64,000 bases of DNA, taken from JBALVT01 sp036961345. GTDB lineage: Bacteria > Pseudomonadota > Gammaproteobacteria > Pseudomonadales > Halieaceae. Shown here one piece after another: positions 34,881-44,225 of the stretch; the stretch's first letter is position 1, and the number at the start of each line of letters is the position of its first letter. The notes under the pieces are model-generated. The model saw nothing but the letters and a program-made list of their open reading frames with translations. It made no database searches and was not told the DNA's origin. The position numbers and the translations under genes were made by a program. The stretch spans positions 23,978 to 87,977 of the forward strand of contig JBALVT010000002.1 of assembly GCA_036961345.1 (NCBI GenBank), given 5' to 3'.

Positions 34881-36083
34881 ATGATCAATCTCGAACTATC
34901 AAAAGCACATCAGGAAACCGTCGATAACATAATGATGTTAGCCGAACATATGATGCGGCCCTACTCGCGCAAGTACGACAAGGAAGAGCACAGCTACCCG
35001 AAGGAAATGGAAGAAGTCGCAAAACTGATAAATGGCGGCAGGTCTGGCGCAGGCGGTGGCAAAAAAGAACCAGTCCCTGAAGGCACCATCGTCAACGGCG
35101 GTAACATCGGCTCTGTCACCGGACTGCAGGCACTTAGTTGGGGCGACGTGGGCTTGTTTTTGGGCATGCCCGGAAGCGGTTTGGGTAATGCGGCAATCAA
35201 TGCGGTGGGCACCCCCGAACAGGTAGAAAAATACGGCAGCTCATACGCCGCCATGTGCATCACCGAACCCAACACGGGATCCGATTCAGCCAATGTTAGC
35301 ACCACGGCTGTAGCCGATGGCGACGAATGGGTGCTCAACGGCGAGAAGATTTTTGTTACCGATGGGGATCGCTGCGACACGCTGGTGGTGTGGGCAACGC
35401 TGGACAAATCTCTGGGCAAGGCGGCTATAAAATCTTTTATTGTCGAAAAAGGCACACCGGGCTGTGAAGTTGCAAGACTGGAATACAAGATGGGTATTCG
35501 GGCCTCCGACACCGCAGCCATCGTCTTCAGTGACTGCCGAATCCCGAAAGAAAATATCCTCGGAAGCCCGCAGGTGGCAACCAATGCCGAAGAACGCAAA
35601 AAAGCGTTTGGCGGCGTCATGCAGACCTTCGATAACACTCGCCCGCCAGTGGCCTCTATGGCGATTGGAGTTGGCCGCGCCGCCCTGGATCTCACCCGTT
35701 CCATACTTGAGAAAGAGGGAGTGGAACTCAAGTTCGACAAAAACCCAAGCAACCTGTCCGCCCTCGAGGCCGAACTGTATAAGATGGAAGCGGAGTGGGA
35801 AGGCGCACGACTGCTGGTATTGCGTGCCGCATGGATGGCGGACAACAAAATGCCCAATTCCATGGAAGCGTCGATGTGCAAAGCCAAAGCCGGCCGCATG
35901 GGCAACTACGTCACGCTGCGCTGTGTGGAGCTGTGTCAAAGCCTGGGCTACAGTGAGAGCGAATTGCTGGAAAAATTTGCCAGGGATTCCAAGATTCTCG
36001 ACATCTTTGAAGGCACACAGCAAATCCAGCAGCTAATTGTGGCTCGCCGGGTTTTGGGCAAGTCTTCCTCAGAGCTTAAATAA
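34881..36083 (+). CDS. Acyl-CoA dehydrogenase (pair 1, second subunit)
   Basis: A 400-residue ACAD with complete motifs: CITEPNTGSDSANVST (FAD/substrate loop), WVLNGEKIFVTDGDRCD, and the catalytic Glu in DIFEGTQQIQQLIVARRVLG. A Gly/Lys-rich insertion (GGRSGAGGGKKEP, about 52-64) loosens the N-terminal domain. Unlike its upstream partner it has a full C-terminal helix. It is co-directional with the first subunit and followed by an MFS gene 24 bp on. Confidence 0.88.
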   Translation: MINLELSKAHQETVDNIMMLAEHMMRPYSRKYDKEEHSYPKEMEEVAKLINGGRSGAGGGKKEPVPEGTIVNGGNIGSVTGLQALSWGDVGLFLGMPGSGLGNAAINAVGTPEQVEKYGSSYAAMCITEPNTGSDSANVSTTAVADGDEWVLNGEKIFVTDGDRCDTLVVWATLDKSLGKAAIKSFIVEKGTPGCEVARLEYKMGIRASDTAAIVFSDCRIPKENILGSPQVATNAEERKKAFGGVMQTFDNTRPPVASMAIGVGRAALDLTRSILEKEGVELKFDKNPSNLSALEAELYKMEAEWEGARLLVLRAAWMADNKMPNSMEASMCKAKAGRMGNYVTLRCVELCQSLGYSESELLEKFARDSKILDIFEGTQQIQQLIVARRVLGKSSSELK

Positions 36084-36107
36084 GACCTACCCGCATATGA
36101 GGTCAAC

Positions 36108-37307
36108 ATGACCCGGCAGTTATCGCGAGCGCAATTTACCGTTCTCATTGTGGGCCTTATGGCCACAGGGATCGGTCAATCACTGGTGTTTGCGATTCTG
36201 CCTCCACTGGGTCGAGAAGTACTCCTAAGTGAGGTACAGATAACCTCTATTATTGGTGTCTCGGCCCTGGTATTCGGAATTGCATCACCGCGCTGGGGCC
36301 GGTTTAGTGATCGCGTAGGTCGCAAGCCGATCATCATCACCGGTCTGGTGGGCTATACGATAGGTACGCTTTTATTTACCAGCGTATTTTACGCGGGTTT
36401 AAGTGGGCTGCTCAGCGGTGCTACGTTATACGCCGTCCTGCTACTGGCGCGCTGCAGTCAATCTGTGATTATGTCCGGTACCAGCCCGGCCAGTGTGGCC
36501 TACGCTGCTGACCACAGCTCCCCTGAACAACGCACCAAAACCATGGCACATTTGGGCACAGCCAACAGCATGGGAACAATTCTCGGCCCCGCGGTCAGCG
36601 GTGCATTGGCCACCTTGGGATTACTGGCACCCCTGTACTTTGCCGGCGCGCTGGCAGCTTTTGCCGCTATCCTGGTCTGGAAAAAGTTGCCCGTAACGCC
36701 TAAAACCGAGCTTGTGAGTAGAGCGGTGCGGGCTCGTCTTCGCTACACAGACCCGAGGGTCGTACGCTACCTGGGTGCCTCCATAGGATTATTTGTAGGC
36801 TATTCAGGTATTCAACAAACCCTGGGCTTTCAGCTGCAGGACAAAATGAATCTAAGTGGCATCGAAACCGCGCAAATGACTGGTGCGGCACTCATGGTGG
36901 CCGCTGTTTTTACCTTCACAACCCAAATGACGGTGATGCAGAGGCTTTCGCTAAAAGCCAGTCAGTTCATTGGCCTGGGCCTTGTGTCGATGCTGATTGG
37001 CGCTCTGTTTGTTGCGAGTTTTGAGACTTTCGCGGTACTGGCGGTGGGCATGGGCTTTTTGGGTACCGGCCTGGGAATGAGTGTTCCGGCGATCTCGGCG
37101 GGCGCTTCTCTGGCGGTTACAGCGGAGGAACAGGGCGCGATAGCAGGAATGGTGAGCTCATGCCCGGCTATCGGTTTTTCTGTAGGACCAATATGCGCCG
37201 GAGCGCTATATCAAATTCACGGCCCACTGGCCGCGCTCTTCAGCGCTGCAGTATTTCTTATAGTGTTAACCACACTGGTACTGGTGCAACGAAAAAACAA
37301 CAGCTAA
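36108..37307 (+). CDS. Major facilitator superfamily transporter
   Basis: An inner-membrane protein of 399 residues with about 12 hydrophobic helices. Motif A (GRFSDRVGRKPII) lies after helix 2, as in the DHA1 drug:H+ antiporter family, with a related weak motif in the second half. It is probably an exporter, or an importer of the compound degraded by the surrounding enzymes. Its stop overlaps the convergent thioesterase gene by 4 bp. No terminator is visible at that junction. Confidence 0.82.
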   Translation: MTRQLSRAQFTVLIVGLMATGIGQSLVFAILPPLGREVLLSEVQITSIIGVSALVFGIASPRWGRFSDRVGRKPIIITGLVGYTIGTLLFTSVFYAGLSGLLSGATLYAVLLLARCSQSVIMSGTSPASVAYAADHSSPEQRTKTMAHLGTANSMGTILGPAVSGALATLGLLAPLYFAGALAAFAAILVWKKLPVTPKTELVSRAVRARLRYTDPRVVRYLGASIGLFVGYSGIQQTLGFQLQDKMNLSGIETAQMTGAALMVAAVFTFTTQMTVMQRLSLKASQFIGLGLVSMLIGALFVASFETFAVLAVGMGFLGTGLGMSVPAISAGASLAVTAEEQGAIAGMVSSCPAIGFSVGPICAGALYQIHGPLAALFSAAVFLIVLTTLVLVQRKNNS

Positions 37308-37738
37308 CGAGTAATTCGTTCCAGCGCAGCTCTTAATTGCGGCGGGATAGGCACGGATTTATTCGCCGCACGATCGACAAACACGTGCACGAAGTGGCCG
37401 TGCGCAACAGCCTGCTCAATCCCCTGTTTAAAAATCGCTATACCATATTGGACGGAACTGTTGCCGAGTCTGTCGATTCGCAGACCAGCTTCAATAGGCT
37501 CAGGATAGCTAATCGGTGCGTGATATTCGCATCCGGAATTCACCACAAAACCAACAATTGACCCATCGTTAATATCGAGCCCGCCCTCTTCAATCAGATA
37601 GCGATTGGCCGCTGTATCGAAGTAGGAGTAATACATCACATTGTTTACGTGACCGTAAATATCGTTATCACTCCAGCGGGTACTAATTGGGTAAAATACG
37701 CGGTAGTCCGAACGACCGGGCACGGAGGATTCGCTCAT
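37304..37738 (-). CDS. Acyl-CoA thioesterase, hot-dog fold (4HBT family)
   Basis: A 144-residue single hot-dog domain. TRWSDNDIYGHVNNVMYYSYFD (in two parts around Asp24 and GHVNN 29-33) is the YbgC/FadM-type active site, with Asp24 as the likely nucleophile. It probably releases CoA from acyl-CoA intermediates to prevent CoA trapping. It is the last gene of the minus-strand operon that starts at the MaoC promoter, or a unit with the alcohol dehydrogenase 35 bp upstream. Confidence 0.82.
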   Translation of the reverse strand: MSESSVPGRSDYRVFYPISTRWSDNDIYGHVNNVMYYSYFDTAANRYLIEEGGLDINDGSIVGFVVNSGCEYHAPISYPEPIEAGLRIDRLGNSSVQYGIAIFKQGIEQAVAHGHFVHVFVDRAANKSVPIPPQLRAALERITR

Positions 37739-37773
37739 AGGAATTTACGCCTCATTTAAAGTTTCCCTGCCAT

Positions 37774-38928
37774 TTAATAAGCCGCCCGGTAGATCATCAG
37801 GGCATCCTCATAGGCAATGTCACGAGGATTATTCACTAAAAGCCGTTGCTGCAGCATGGCGTCTTCTGACAACATTTCCAGGTCCTCCTCCTTAACGCCC
37901 GCCTCTTGCAATGTGGCGGGCAGGGAGACATCGCTTATCAGACTACGCAGCGCGTCTATCAGGGCCGAGGTTCTGGCCTGTTCATCCCCTGCCACCGGCT
38001 CACCGATAACGATTTCTGCCAGCTCGGAATAAAGATGGCTGGCCTGGGGCGCATTAAACTCAAGGACAGACGGCAGTACCAGAGAATTACTGAGGCCATG
38101 GGGTATATGATAATGCCCACCCAACGGATAAGCCAGAGCGTGTACCGCCGCTACCGGTGCGTTGGCAAAGGCCTGCCCGGCCAGCATCGCACCGAGCAGC
38201 ATATTGGCCCGAGCCTCACGGTTACCGCCTTCGAGTACGGCTGTGCGAATGTTTCTCGACAAAAGACTCAACGCCTGCCTGGCAAGATTGTCCGACAACG
38301 GGTTCTTTTTATGTTTTGAAGTGTATGCCTCGATCGCGTGTACCATCGCATCCACGCCCGTCATAGCGGTGACCGCTGGCGGCAGGCCCAGTGTCAAATC
38401 CGCATCCAACACCGCCACGTCGGGTAATAACACAGCCGAAGAAACCCCCGCCTTGGTCGTTTCACCCGTGGTGATAACCGCCACTGGAGTCACCTCTGAA
38501 CCCGTTCCGGCCGTGGTCGGCACCAGAAGCAGCGGCAGGCGAGCGCCGCTGACCTGGTCCACGCCGTAAAGTTCGGGGAGACTTTGATTGCCCCCCATAA
38601 GAACCGCAACGACCTTGGCCACATCCATGGAGCTACCACCGCCTACGGCGATAACCCCGTCAATATCCTCTCCCACACCCAGTTCAGCTGCAGCCAACAC
38701 GACGGCTTCCGGCGGGTCTTCTTTTACCTGATCAAATAACACTGGAGGCATGCCCGCGCTCGCCAGCGCACTGATCACCGGAGCAACCAGGCCAATAGCT
38801 ACCAAACCGGGATCGGTAACCAGCAGCGGACGCGTTACACCCAACATCCGACACTGTTGCGCCAACTCAAGTGAGCTACCAGCACCGCTAACTATTCGCG
38901 GCGCTGTGTTAAAAACAAAAGCATCCAT
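37774..38928 (-). CDS. Iron-containing alcohol dehydrogenase
   Basis: A group III alcohol dehydrogenase of 384 residues. The NAD(P)-binding GGGSSMD, the PTTAGTGSEVT segment and metal ligands in DAMVHAIEAY and HALAYPLGGHYHIPHG are complete. It is similar in layout to the long-chain alcohol and hydroxyacid-oxoacid members. In this cluster it could oxidise a primary alcohol or hydroxy acid before CoA activation. Substrate not deducible. Confidence 0.87.
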   Translation of the reverse strand: MDAFVFNTAPRIVSGAGSSLELAQQCRMLGVTRPLLVTDPGLVAIGLVAPVISALASAGMPPVLFDQVKEDPPEAVVLAAAELGVGEDIDGVIAVGGGSSMDVAKVVAVLMGGNQSLPELYGVDQVSGARLPLLLVPTTAGTGSEVTPVAVITTGETTKAGVSSAVLLPDVAVLDADLTLGLPPAVTAMTGVDAMVHAIEAYTSKHKKNPLSDNLARQALSLLSRNIRTAVLEGGNREARANMLLGAMLAGQAFANAPVAAVHALAYPLGGHYHIPHGLSNSLVLPSVLEFNAPQASHLYSELAEIVIGEPVAGDEQARTSALIDALRSLISDVSLPATLQEAGVKEEDLEMLSEDAMLQQRLLVNNPRDIAYEDALMIYRAAY

Positions 38929-38965
38929 CAGATCATCTCCGGGTATTTACATTTAGGACTATAAG

Positions 38966-39943
38966 CTAAAAATTCATAATGACCTTGCCGCGTGCGCGCC
39001 GCTCGATCAGGCAATTGAAAGCGTCTTCGTATTGATCGATTGAAAAGCTGTCCGTCACAACCGGGCTAAGCTTGCCCGCGGCGAACAACGCCCACAACTC
39101 CTCAATATTCTTCAGATTCACGGCCGGCTCTTCACCTGTGAATCGCCCCCAGAAAACACCCACTAGCGAGCACCCTTTGAGAAGGGTCAAATTTAGCGGG
39201 ATTTTGGGAATCGGACCACTGGCGAAGCCAATAACCAAATACCGACCATTCCAGGCCATGCCGCGAATGGCGGGTTCGGCGTAGTCGCCACCTACCGGGT
39301 CATAGACAACGTCTACACCCTTGCCCCCGGTCAGCTCCTTGATACGATCTTTCAGGGACTCTTCGGAGTAATTAATGACCTCATCCGCACCCAATGATTT
39401 ACAAAGATCCAGTTTTTCCTGGGTACTGGCCGCCGCGATAACTTTGGCCCCCATCAGCTTGCCCAGCTCAATGGCGGTGGTGCCAACTCCGCCCGCTGCG
39501 CCCAGTACCAGCAATGTTTCACCCGCTTGCAGGTTAGCGCGCTGCTTTAGCGCGTAATAGGAGGTAAAGTAAGTGATGCTAACGCCAGCAGCTTGCTCAA
39601 AGGTCAAGCCTTCAGGCATAGGGAATGCCGCGTGTTCATTGACTGCAATCTGCTCACAAAACGCACCAGAAGCACCCATTGAGATCACCTTGTCTCCCAC
39701 CTTGAACCGGCTAACCTTAGCACCAACCGCAACAACCTCACCGGAGCATTCACCGCCAGGTATAAAAGGCATGTCTGGTTGAATCTGGTATTTGCCCTGA
39801 ATAATTAACACATCGGGGAAGTTCAATCCTGCGGCTTTGACGTTAATGAGAACGTCCTGTTCTCCCACTTCAGGGTTGGGCCAATCGGCTACCAGTTCGA
39901 GCTTGTCCGCCAGGCCGTGTTCTTTACATACCAATGCTTTCAT
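38966..39943 (-). CDS. Zinc-independent quinone oxidoreductase-like protein (MDR family)
   Basis: A 325-residue medium-chain reductase of the QOR/enoyl reductase branch. The N-terminal GroES-like fold (VKAAGLNFPDVLIIQGKY) lacks the Cys/His zinc ligands of alcohol dehydrogenases, and the Rossmann motif LGAAGGVGTTAIELGKLMGA is intact. Such proteins reduce quinones or enoyl-CoA with NADPH. It is 38 bp from the alcohol dehydrogenase and 120 bp after the thiolase, across a terminator. Confidence 0.85.
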   Translation of the reverse strand: MKALVCKEHGLADKLELVADWPNPEVGEQDVLINVKAAGLNFPDVLIIQGKYQIQPDMPFIPGGECSGEVVAVGAKVSRFKVGDKVISMGASGAFCEQIAVNEHAAFPMPEGLTFEQAAGVSITYFTSYYALKQRANLQAGETLLVLGAAGGVGTTAIELGKLMGAKVIAAASTQEKLDLCKSLGADEVINYSEESLKDRIKELTGGKGVDVVYDPVGGDYAEPAIRGMAWNGRYLVIGFASGPIPKIPLNLTLLKGCSLVGVFWGRFTGEEPAVNLKNIEELWALFAAGKLSPVVTDSFSIDQYEDAFNCLIERRARGKVIMNF

Positions 39944-40000
39944 AATTTTCTCCTGCTCAATTGCCCGCCAAACACGCTAAAGTTTTGGCTATCGCTATAC

Positions 40001-40032
40001 CGAAAACAAATACGGCGCCCAAGGGCGCCGTA
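40001..40032 (-). terminator. Intrinsic terminator after the thiolase gene
   Basis: A perfect 10-bp inverted repeat TACGGCGCCC/GGGCGCCGTA with a 2-base centre (40011-40032), followed on the minus strand by TTTGTTTTC. It closes the MaoC-SDR-thiolase operon, so the three genes downstream (MDR, alcohol dehydrogenase, thioesterase) are read-through or separately transcribed. Confidence 0.78.
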
Positions 40033-40062
40033 GAGTAACAAACAAAGACAAAAGGTGTTTGT

Positions 40063-41241
40063 TTACGCGACTTCGAAAAGGCCGGCAGCACCCATACCAC
40101 CGCCCACACACATGGTCACAACCACATACTTAACACCGCGACGCTTTCCTTCGATCAAAGCGTGACCAATCATACGCGAGCCACTCATGCCATAAGGATG
40201 GCCGACCGAGATCGCGCCACCGTTTACGTTGAGTTTGTCGTTGTCTATGCCCAGTTGATCACGGCAATAGATAACCTGCACTGCGAACGCTTCGTTCAGT
40301 TCCCACAAGCCGATATCATTCACTGTAAGGCCATTGGCCTTGAGCAGCTTGGGCACGGCAAATACGGGGCCAATGCCCATCTCGTCTGGTTCACAACCGG
40401 CGACAGCGATACCGCGGTATATGCCCAGAGGCTCAATACCTTCGCGCTCGGCAACCTTGGAATCCATCAATACCTGAGCGGATGATCCGTCGGACAGCTG
40501 TGAAGCGTTGCCTGCAGTGATTGTTCCACCTTCGATGACTGTCTTCAGTCCAGCGAGTGCTTCAGGAGTCGTAGCGCGCAGGCCTTCATCTCTGGAGACA
40601 GTGGCTTCAACTTCAGATGCATCACCAGTTTCCTTGTTCCAAACAGTACGCTTGCAAGTCACGTCAACCAGTTCATCGTCAAATTTACCGGCTTCATAAG
40701 CGGCGGCTGTACGCGCCTGAGACTGTGCACCTATTACGTCCATCTGCTCGCGGGTAATGCCATAGCGGTCGGCAACTACTTCAGCAGTTTGCAGCATAGG
40801 CATAAAGAAGTTTGGCGATATAGCCATCAACTCTTCGTCAACCATACGGTGCAGGTTCATGTGCTCATTCTGCACCAGGGAAATAGAATCCAGACCACCA
40901 CCAATAGCGATGTCTTGTCCGTCGTGCATAATCTGCTTGGCTGCTGTGGCTACGGCCATCAGGCCTGAAGAACACTGGCGATCCAGAGTCATACCGGAAA
41001 CGGAAGCGGGCAGGCCAGCGCGAAGAGCGATCTGTCTAGCCACGTTAGATCCAGTGGCGCCCTGTTGCAGTGCACTACCCATAATCACGTCTTCAATACG
41101 AGCAGGGTCAATACCGGCGCGCTTTACCGCTTCCGCCACTGATGCCGCGCCCAGGCTAGCTCCGCCCAAGTTGTTGAATCCACCACGGAAGGCTTTGCCA
41201 ATCGGGGTACGCGCTGTTGAAACAATAACTGCTTCTTTCAT
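40063..41241 (-). CDS. Acetyl-CoA acetyltransferase (3-ketoacyl-CoA thiolase)
   Basis: The thiolytic step of beta-oxidation. The 392 residues have the acyl-accepting Cys90 in LDRQCSSGLMAV, the GHPYG His348 and the base Cys378 in TMCVGGGMGAAG. The sequence is degradative-type in layout, but the family cannot separate FadA-like from AtoB-like by motifs alone. It is co-directional with SDR and MaoC genes, which supply 3-ketoacyl-CoA. Confidence 0.92.
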   Translation of the reverse strand: MKEAVIVSTARTPIGKAFRGGFNNLGGASLGAASVAEAVKRAGIDPARIEDVIMGSALQQGATGSNVARQIALRAGLPASVSGMTLDRQCSSGLMAVATAAKQIMHDGQDIAIGGGLDSISLVQNEHMNLHRMVDEELMAISPNFFMPMLQTAEVVADRYGITREQMDVIGAQSQARTAAAYEAGKFDDELVDVTCKRTVWNKETGDASEVEATVSRDEGLRATTPEALAGLKTVIEGGTITAGNASQLSDGSSAQVLMDSKVAEREGIEPLGIYRGIAVAGCEPDEMGIGPVFAVPKLLKANGLTVNDIGLWELNEAFAVQVIYCRDQLGIDNDKLNVNGGAISVGHPYGMSGSRMIGHALIEGKRRGVKYVVVTMCVGGGMGAAGLFEVA

Positions 41242-41296
41242 AATATTTCTCCTTTGTGGCCAGACACCAGGGTCAGGCCGAAATAAATTTAATCGC

Positions 41297-42217
41297 TTAG
41301 CTAAGGTCTATACCCAGGCCGGCAGCTGCTTTCCCGGTAAACTTGACCGTCTGCTCAAAACCAGCCTGAGGTACAGCCTCGCCCGCAGTGGCAGTAATCG
41401 CTTCCCAGTTGGCAGCAATGCCTTCGGGTGTCTGGTCTTCCGGGGCCAACCAGGCGCCGTCAGTTTCAACAATCTTGGCAACCGCATAGGCGCCAGCACC
41501 GGCGGCCATAATGGTGCGATTGGGAGCGTCTTCGCTCACCAGGTAAAGTACTGCAGGGGTCACTGTTTCCGGAGTCAACAAATCAAACGCTTTCTCTGGG
41601 ATAAGCCCTTCGGTCATACGAGTGCCGGCTGTAGGAGACAAAGCATTAACCTTGATATTGTACTTGGCACCTTCCTGTACCAGAGTATTCATCAAACCGA
41701 TCACACCCATTTTGGCTGAACCGTAGTTGCTCTGACCGAAGTTACCGTACAAACCGCTGGATGATGTTGTCACCACGACGCGACCGTAGGCCTGATCGCG
41801 CATGATGTCCCAGCACGCCTTGGTGCAATTCACTGTGCCCATCAGATGCACATCAAGAACCAGTTTGAAGTCATCCAAAGAACCTTTGGCAAAGCTCTTA
41901 TCGCGCAGAATACCGGCATTGTTAACCAATATGTCAATGCGACCCCAGGTATCCATCGTTTGTTTTACCATTGCCTCGACTTCGTCATACTTGGCAACGT
42001 TCGCTCCGTTGGCAATGGCTTCACCGCCCAGCGCTTCGATTTCAGCAACAACAGACTGCGCCGCTTCACTCGAGCCGCCGGAGCCGTCTTTGGAACCACC
42101 CAGGTCATTGATAACAACTTTAGCGCCGCGCTTGGCAAGCTCTATCGCGTGGCTGCGGCCTAAACCCTGGCCAGCACCGGTAACAATGGCAACTTTGCCG
42201 TCATATCGAATAGACAT
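41297..42217 (-). CDS. SDR, 3-hydroxyacyl-CoA dehydrogenase-like (HSD17B4 type)
   Basis: A 306-residue SDR with TGAGQGLG (13-20), INDLGG followed by a Gly/Ser insertion (43-50), NNAG (99-102), Ser152, Tyr165 and Lys169. The VNDLGG-type strand and the extended C-terminal 60 residues are characteristic of the dehydrogenase part of peroxisomal multifunctional enzyme 2, which acts on (R)-3-hydroxyacyl-CoA including steroid side chains. With the MaoC hydratase 60 bp upstream it would perform hydration and oxidation. Confidence 0.87.
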   Translation of the reverse strand: MSIRYDGKVAIVTGAGQGLGRSHAIELAKRGAKVVINDLGGSKDGSGGSSEAAQSVVAEIEALGGEAIANGANVAKYDEVEAMVKQTMDTWGRIDILVNNAGILRDKSFAKGSLDDFKLVLDVHLMGTVNCTKACWDIMRDQAYGRVVVTTSSSGLYGNFGQSNYGSAKMGVIGLMNTLVQEGAKYNIKVNALSPTAGTRMTEGLIPEKAFDLLTPETVTPAVLYLVSEDAPNRTIMAAGAGAYAVAKIVETDGAWLAPEDQTPEGIAANWEAITATAGEAVPQAGFEQTVKFTGKAAAGLGIDLS

Positions 42218-42276
42218 ACTGTGTCCTCTATAAAGTATTCAAAAATTTAAATGCGAAAATGCGCAATACCCGACCT

Positions 42277-42741
42277 TTAGCCGGTAATTACCATAGACAA
42301 CCAATTAGCGACCAACGCAGGCGTTTCCTCGCCTTCAATTTCAACAGAAATACTGTTGTTGATCAGAAAACGGTTGTCGTCTTTTTGGTCGATGCTTTTC
42401 ACTTCGACATGAGCACGAACGCGCTTACCGGATTTAACAGGCGCCAGAAAACGCACTTTGTCAAAACCGTAGTTCAGGCCCATAACCGTATTTTCAGGAA
42501 CCACGCCATTGCCCTCAATCAGCTTGGACAGCAGTGAAAGGGTTAAAAAGCCGTGGGCGATCGTTGTGCCAAAGGGTGTTTTTGCAGCAGCTTCAGGGTC
42601 TACGTGGATAAACTGGTGATCCTCTGTGCAATCAGCAAAGGTGTTGATTCGATCCTGAGTCACTTCAATCCACTCGCCAGGCTCAAATTTGGTGCCTACA
42701 GCAGCTACCATCTCTTCCTTGGGTACAATTTTTACGGCCAT
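42277..42741 (-). CDS. MaoC family (R)-enoyl-CoA hydratase
   Basis: A single hot-dog hydratase of 154 residues. The hydratase 2 motif is clear: Asp41, His46 (DCTEDHQFIHVDPEAA) and FGTTIAHGFLTL. ATG 42741 with GAGGAAA ahead is preferred over an upstream start at 42777. First gene of the MaoC-SDR-thiolase operon and closest to the conserved operator-promoter at 42901-42940. Confidence 0.9.
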   Translation of the reverse strand: MAVKIVPKEEMVAAVGTKFEPGEWIEVTQDRINTFADCTEDHQFIHVDPEAAAKTPFGTTIAHGFLTLSLLSKLIEGNGVVPENTVMGLNYGFDKVRFLAPVKSGKRVRAHVEVKSIDQKDDNRFLINNSISVEIEGEETPALVANWLSMVITG

Positions 42742-42900
42742 GATATTTTCCTCGTCAATTAGAGTGTGCAAAATCAATTGAGTGTAGTTGAGCCGGCGAG
42801 TTTTGCCGATAATTACCGGCTGAATAATCGCTATTGGCGCACGATATAAAAGGGCCGGCCGGCAACGGCAAAATAATACCGCGGAAAGGCCCTAAAAAAC

Positions 42901-42940
42901 GGATTTGAACATACAGTATGTATTTATTGCTTTCAAGTAT
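42901..42940 (-). promoter_or_regulatory. Operator-promoter, copy 1 (upstream of MaoC operon)
   Basis: Minus-strand promoter: -35 TTGAAA (42936-42931), 17-bp spacer, -10 TATGTT (42913-42908). The palindrome ACATACAGTATGT (42909-42921) covers the -10 and part of the spacer, as for a TetR-type operator. The outer motif TTGAA...TTCAA brackets it. 30 of 40 positions are shared with the site at 49761-49800. The 275-bp gap to the divergent Rieske gene holds no other gene. Confidence 0.7.
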
Positions 42941-43016
42941 TTTTTAGTATTACCCCAATCGCCAATCGAGTAGTATCTTTACGCAAGCAGGGCAGTTTTA
43001 ACAAGGTATTCACGCG

Positions 43017-44168
43017 ATGACAGGCCCCACCCCTGACCACCCGATAACACTGATTGAAAAACTCGTTGAGCGGGTCGCTGGAAACGCTGCCGGTCCGAGC
43101 GCAAAAAGTCGACGTGTTCCAGTGGATGTCTACACGGACCAGGCACGTTTCGAGCAAGAGCGAGAGCTGCTATTTCAAAAAAAACCGGTAATTGTCGCCC
43201 ATGAGTCACAGATCCCCGCGCCAGGCGACGCCATCGTTTTTGACTGGCTGGGCCTACCACTTCTCACTATTCGTGATAAAAATGGCGACATTGGCACATT
43301 TATGAATGTCTGCCGCCACCGTGGAATGCGGCTGATTCAGGAGGAGGGACAAACCTCTTTGCGCTCAATGGTATGCCCCTATCATCAGTGGACTTATGGC
43401 CTGGATGGCGCCCTGCGCAATATCCCACTGAGCGAAGGCTTTGAGGGCCTGGACATGTCAAAGCTCGGACTCGTTGCCATCCCCACCGAGGTACGCCACG
43501 GGCTGGTGTGGGTTCAGACAGAGCGCAGTCAGCCCATGGATCTGGATGATCACCTGGCGGGCCTAGGCGCGGACCTCGACACCTTCGAACTGGGCGATTT
43601 TTCCTTTTTTAAACAGAGCATCAAACCCATCAACTGCAACTGGAAGTTAATCCAGGACGCTTTTCTTGACGGTTACCATGTCGTTCGACTGCACAAAAAC
43701 ACTGTGGGCCCATTCTTTCCGGATTCCCTGTCCGAATCAGACATGTTGGGCGACCACATTCGCTCAGCCGTGGCCCGCAATGAGATCTACGACGCGGTAG
43801 GCCTGCCCTCAGAGCAACTGGACCTGCGCCATCACGCCACCTTCTCCTACACCGTATTTCCGAACTCGGTTTTGGTATGCCACCCGGATTACACCAGCGT
43901 CATCAAACTGTTTCCGATAAACCCGGACCAGACAATTTTTGTACACAGCATGCTGGTGCCACATCCGCCGACCTCGGAAAAAGAAAAAGAACATTTTGAA
44001 CGCTCTTTTACAATGATTGACGAAGGTGTGTTTGAGGCCGAGGATATTTTTGTCTCGGTGGGTACACAAAAGGGCTTGCGCAGCGGCGCTAATACACACC
44101 TCTTATTTGGTGCATTTGAAGAATCGGCGGCCGTTTTTCACGACAGAATTAGCAGCGTGCTTTCGTAA
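43017..44168 (+). CDS. Rieske non-heme iron oxygenase, alpha-subunit type
   Basis: A 383-residue ring-hydroxylating type oxygenase. The Rieske [2Fe-2S] ligands are Cys99/His101 and Cys120/His123 (CRH and CPYH), and the mononuclear iron site shows His221 and His226 in DGYHVVRLH with a later Asp in EAEDIFVS. Such enzymes hydroxylate or demethylate rings and quaternary amines using a separate reductase. No ferredoxin, reductase or beta subunit gene lies in the window. It is divergent from the MaoC operon and faces the fifth ACAD across a terminator. Confidence 0.87.
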   Translation: MTGPTPDHPITLIEKLVERVAGNAAGPSAKSRRVPVDVYTDQARFEQERELLFQKKPVIVAHESQIPAPGDAIVFDWLGLPLLTIRDKNGDIGTFMNVCRHRGMRLIQEEGQTSLRSMVCPYHQWTYGLDGALRNIPLSEGFEGLDMSKLGLVAIPTEVRHGLVWVQTERSQPMDLDDHLAGLGADLDTFELGDFSFFKQSIKPINCNWKLIQDAFLDGYHVVRLHKNTVGPFFPDSLSESDMLGDHIRSAVARNEIYDAVGLPSEQLDLRHHATFSYTVFPNSVLVCHPDYTSVIKLFPINPDQTIFVHSMLVPHPPTSEKEKEHFERSFTMIDEGVFEAEDIFVSVGTQKGLRSGANTHLLFGAFEESAAVFHDRISSVLS

Positions 44169-44171
44169 AGC

Positions 44172-44205
44172 AAAAAAAAGCAGACCCTGGAACGGATCTG
44201 CTTTT
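44172..44205. terminator. Bidirectional terminator between Rieske and ACAD genes
   Basis: AAAAGCAGACC and GGATCTGCTTTT form an imperfect 10-11 bp stem around a 7-nt loop, flanked by A and T runs. It lies in the 57-bp convergent gap and can serve both genes. Confidence 0.75.
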
Positions 44206-44225
44206 GTCAACACACTCAAACAGCC

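Noticed and set aside
35286..36023. Long antisense frames inside the acyl-CoA dehydrogenase gene (also 34994-35905)
   Set aside because: Both oppose a gene with full ACAD motifs and lack start signals or recognisable domains.
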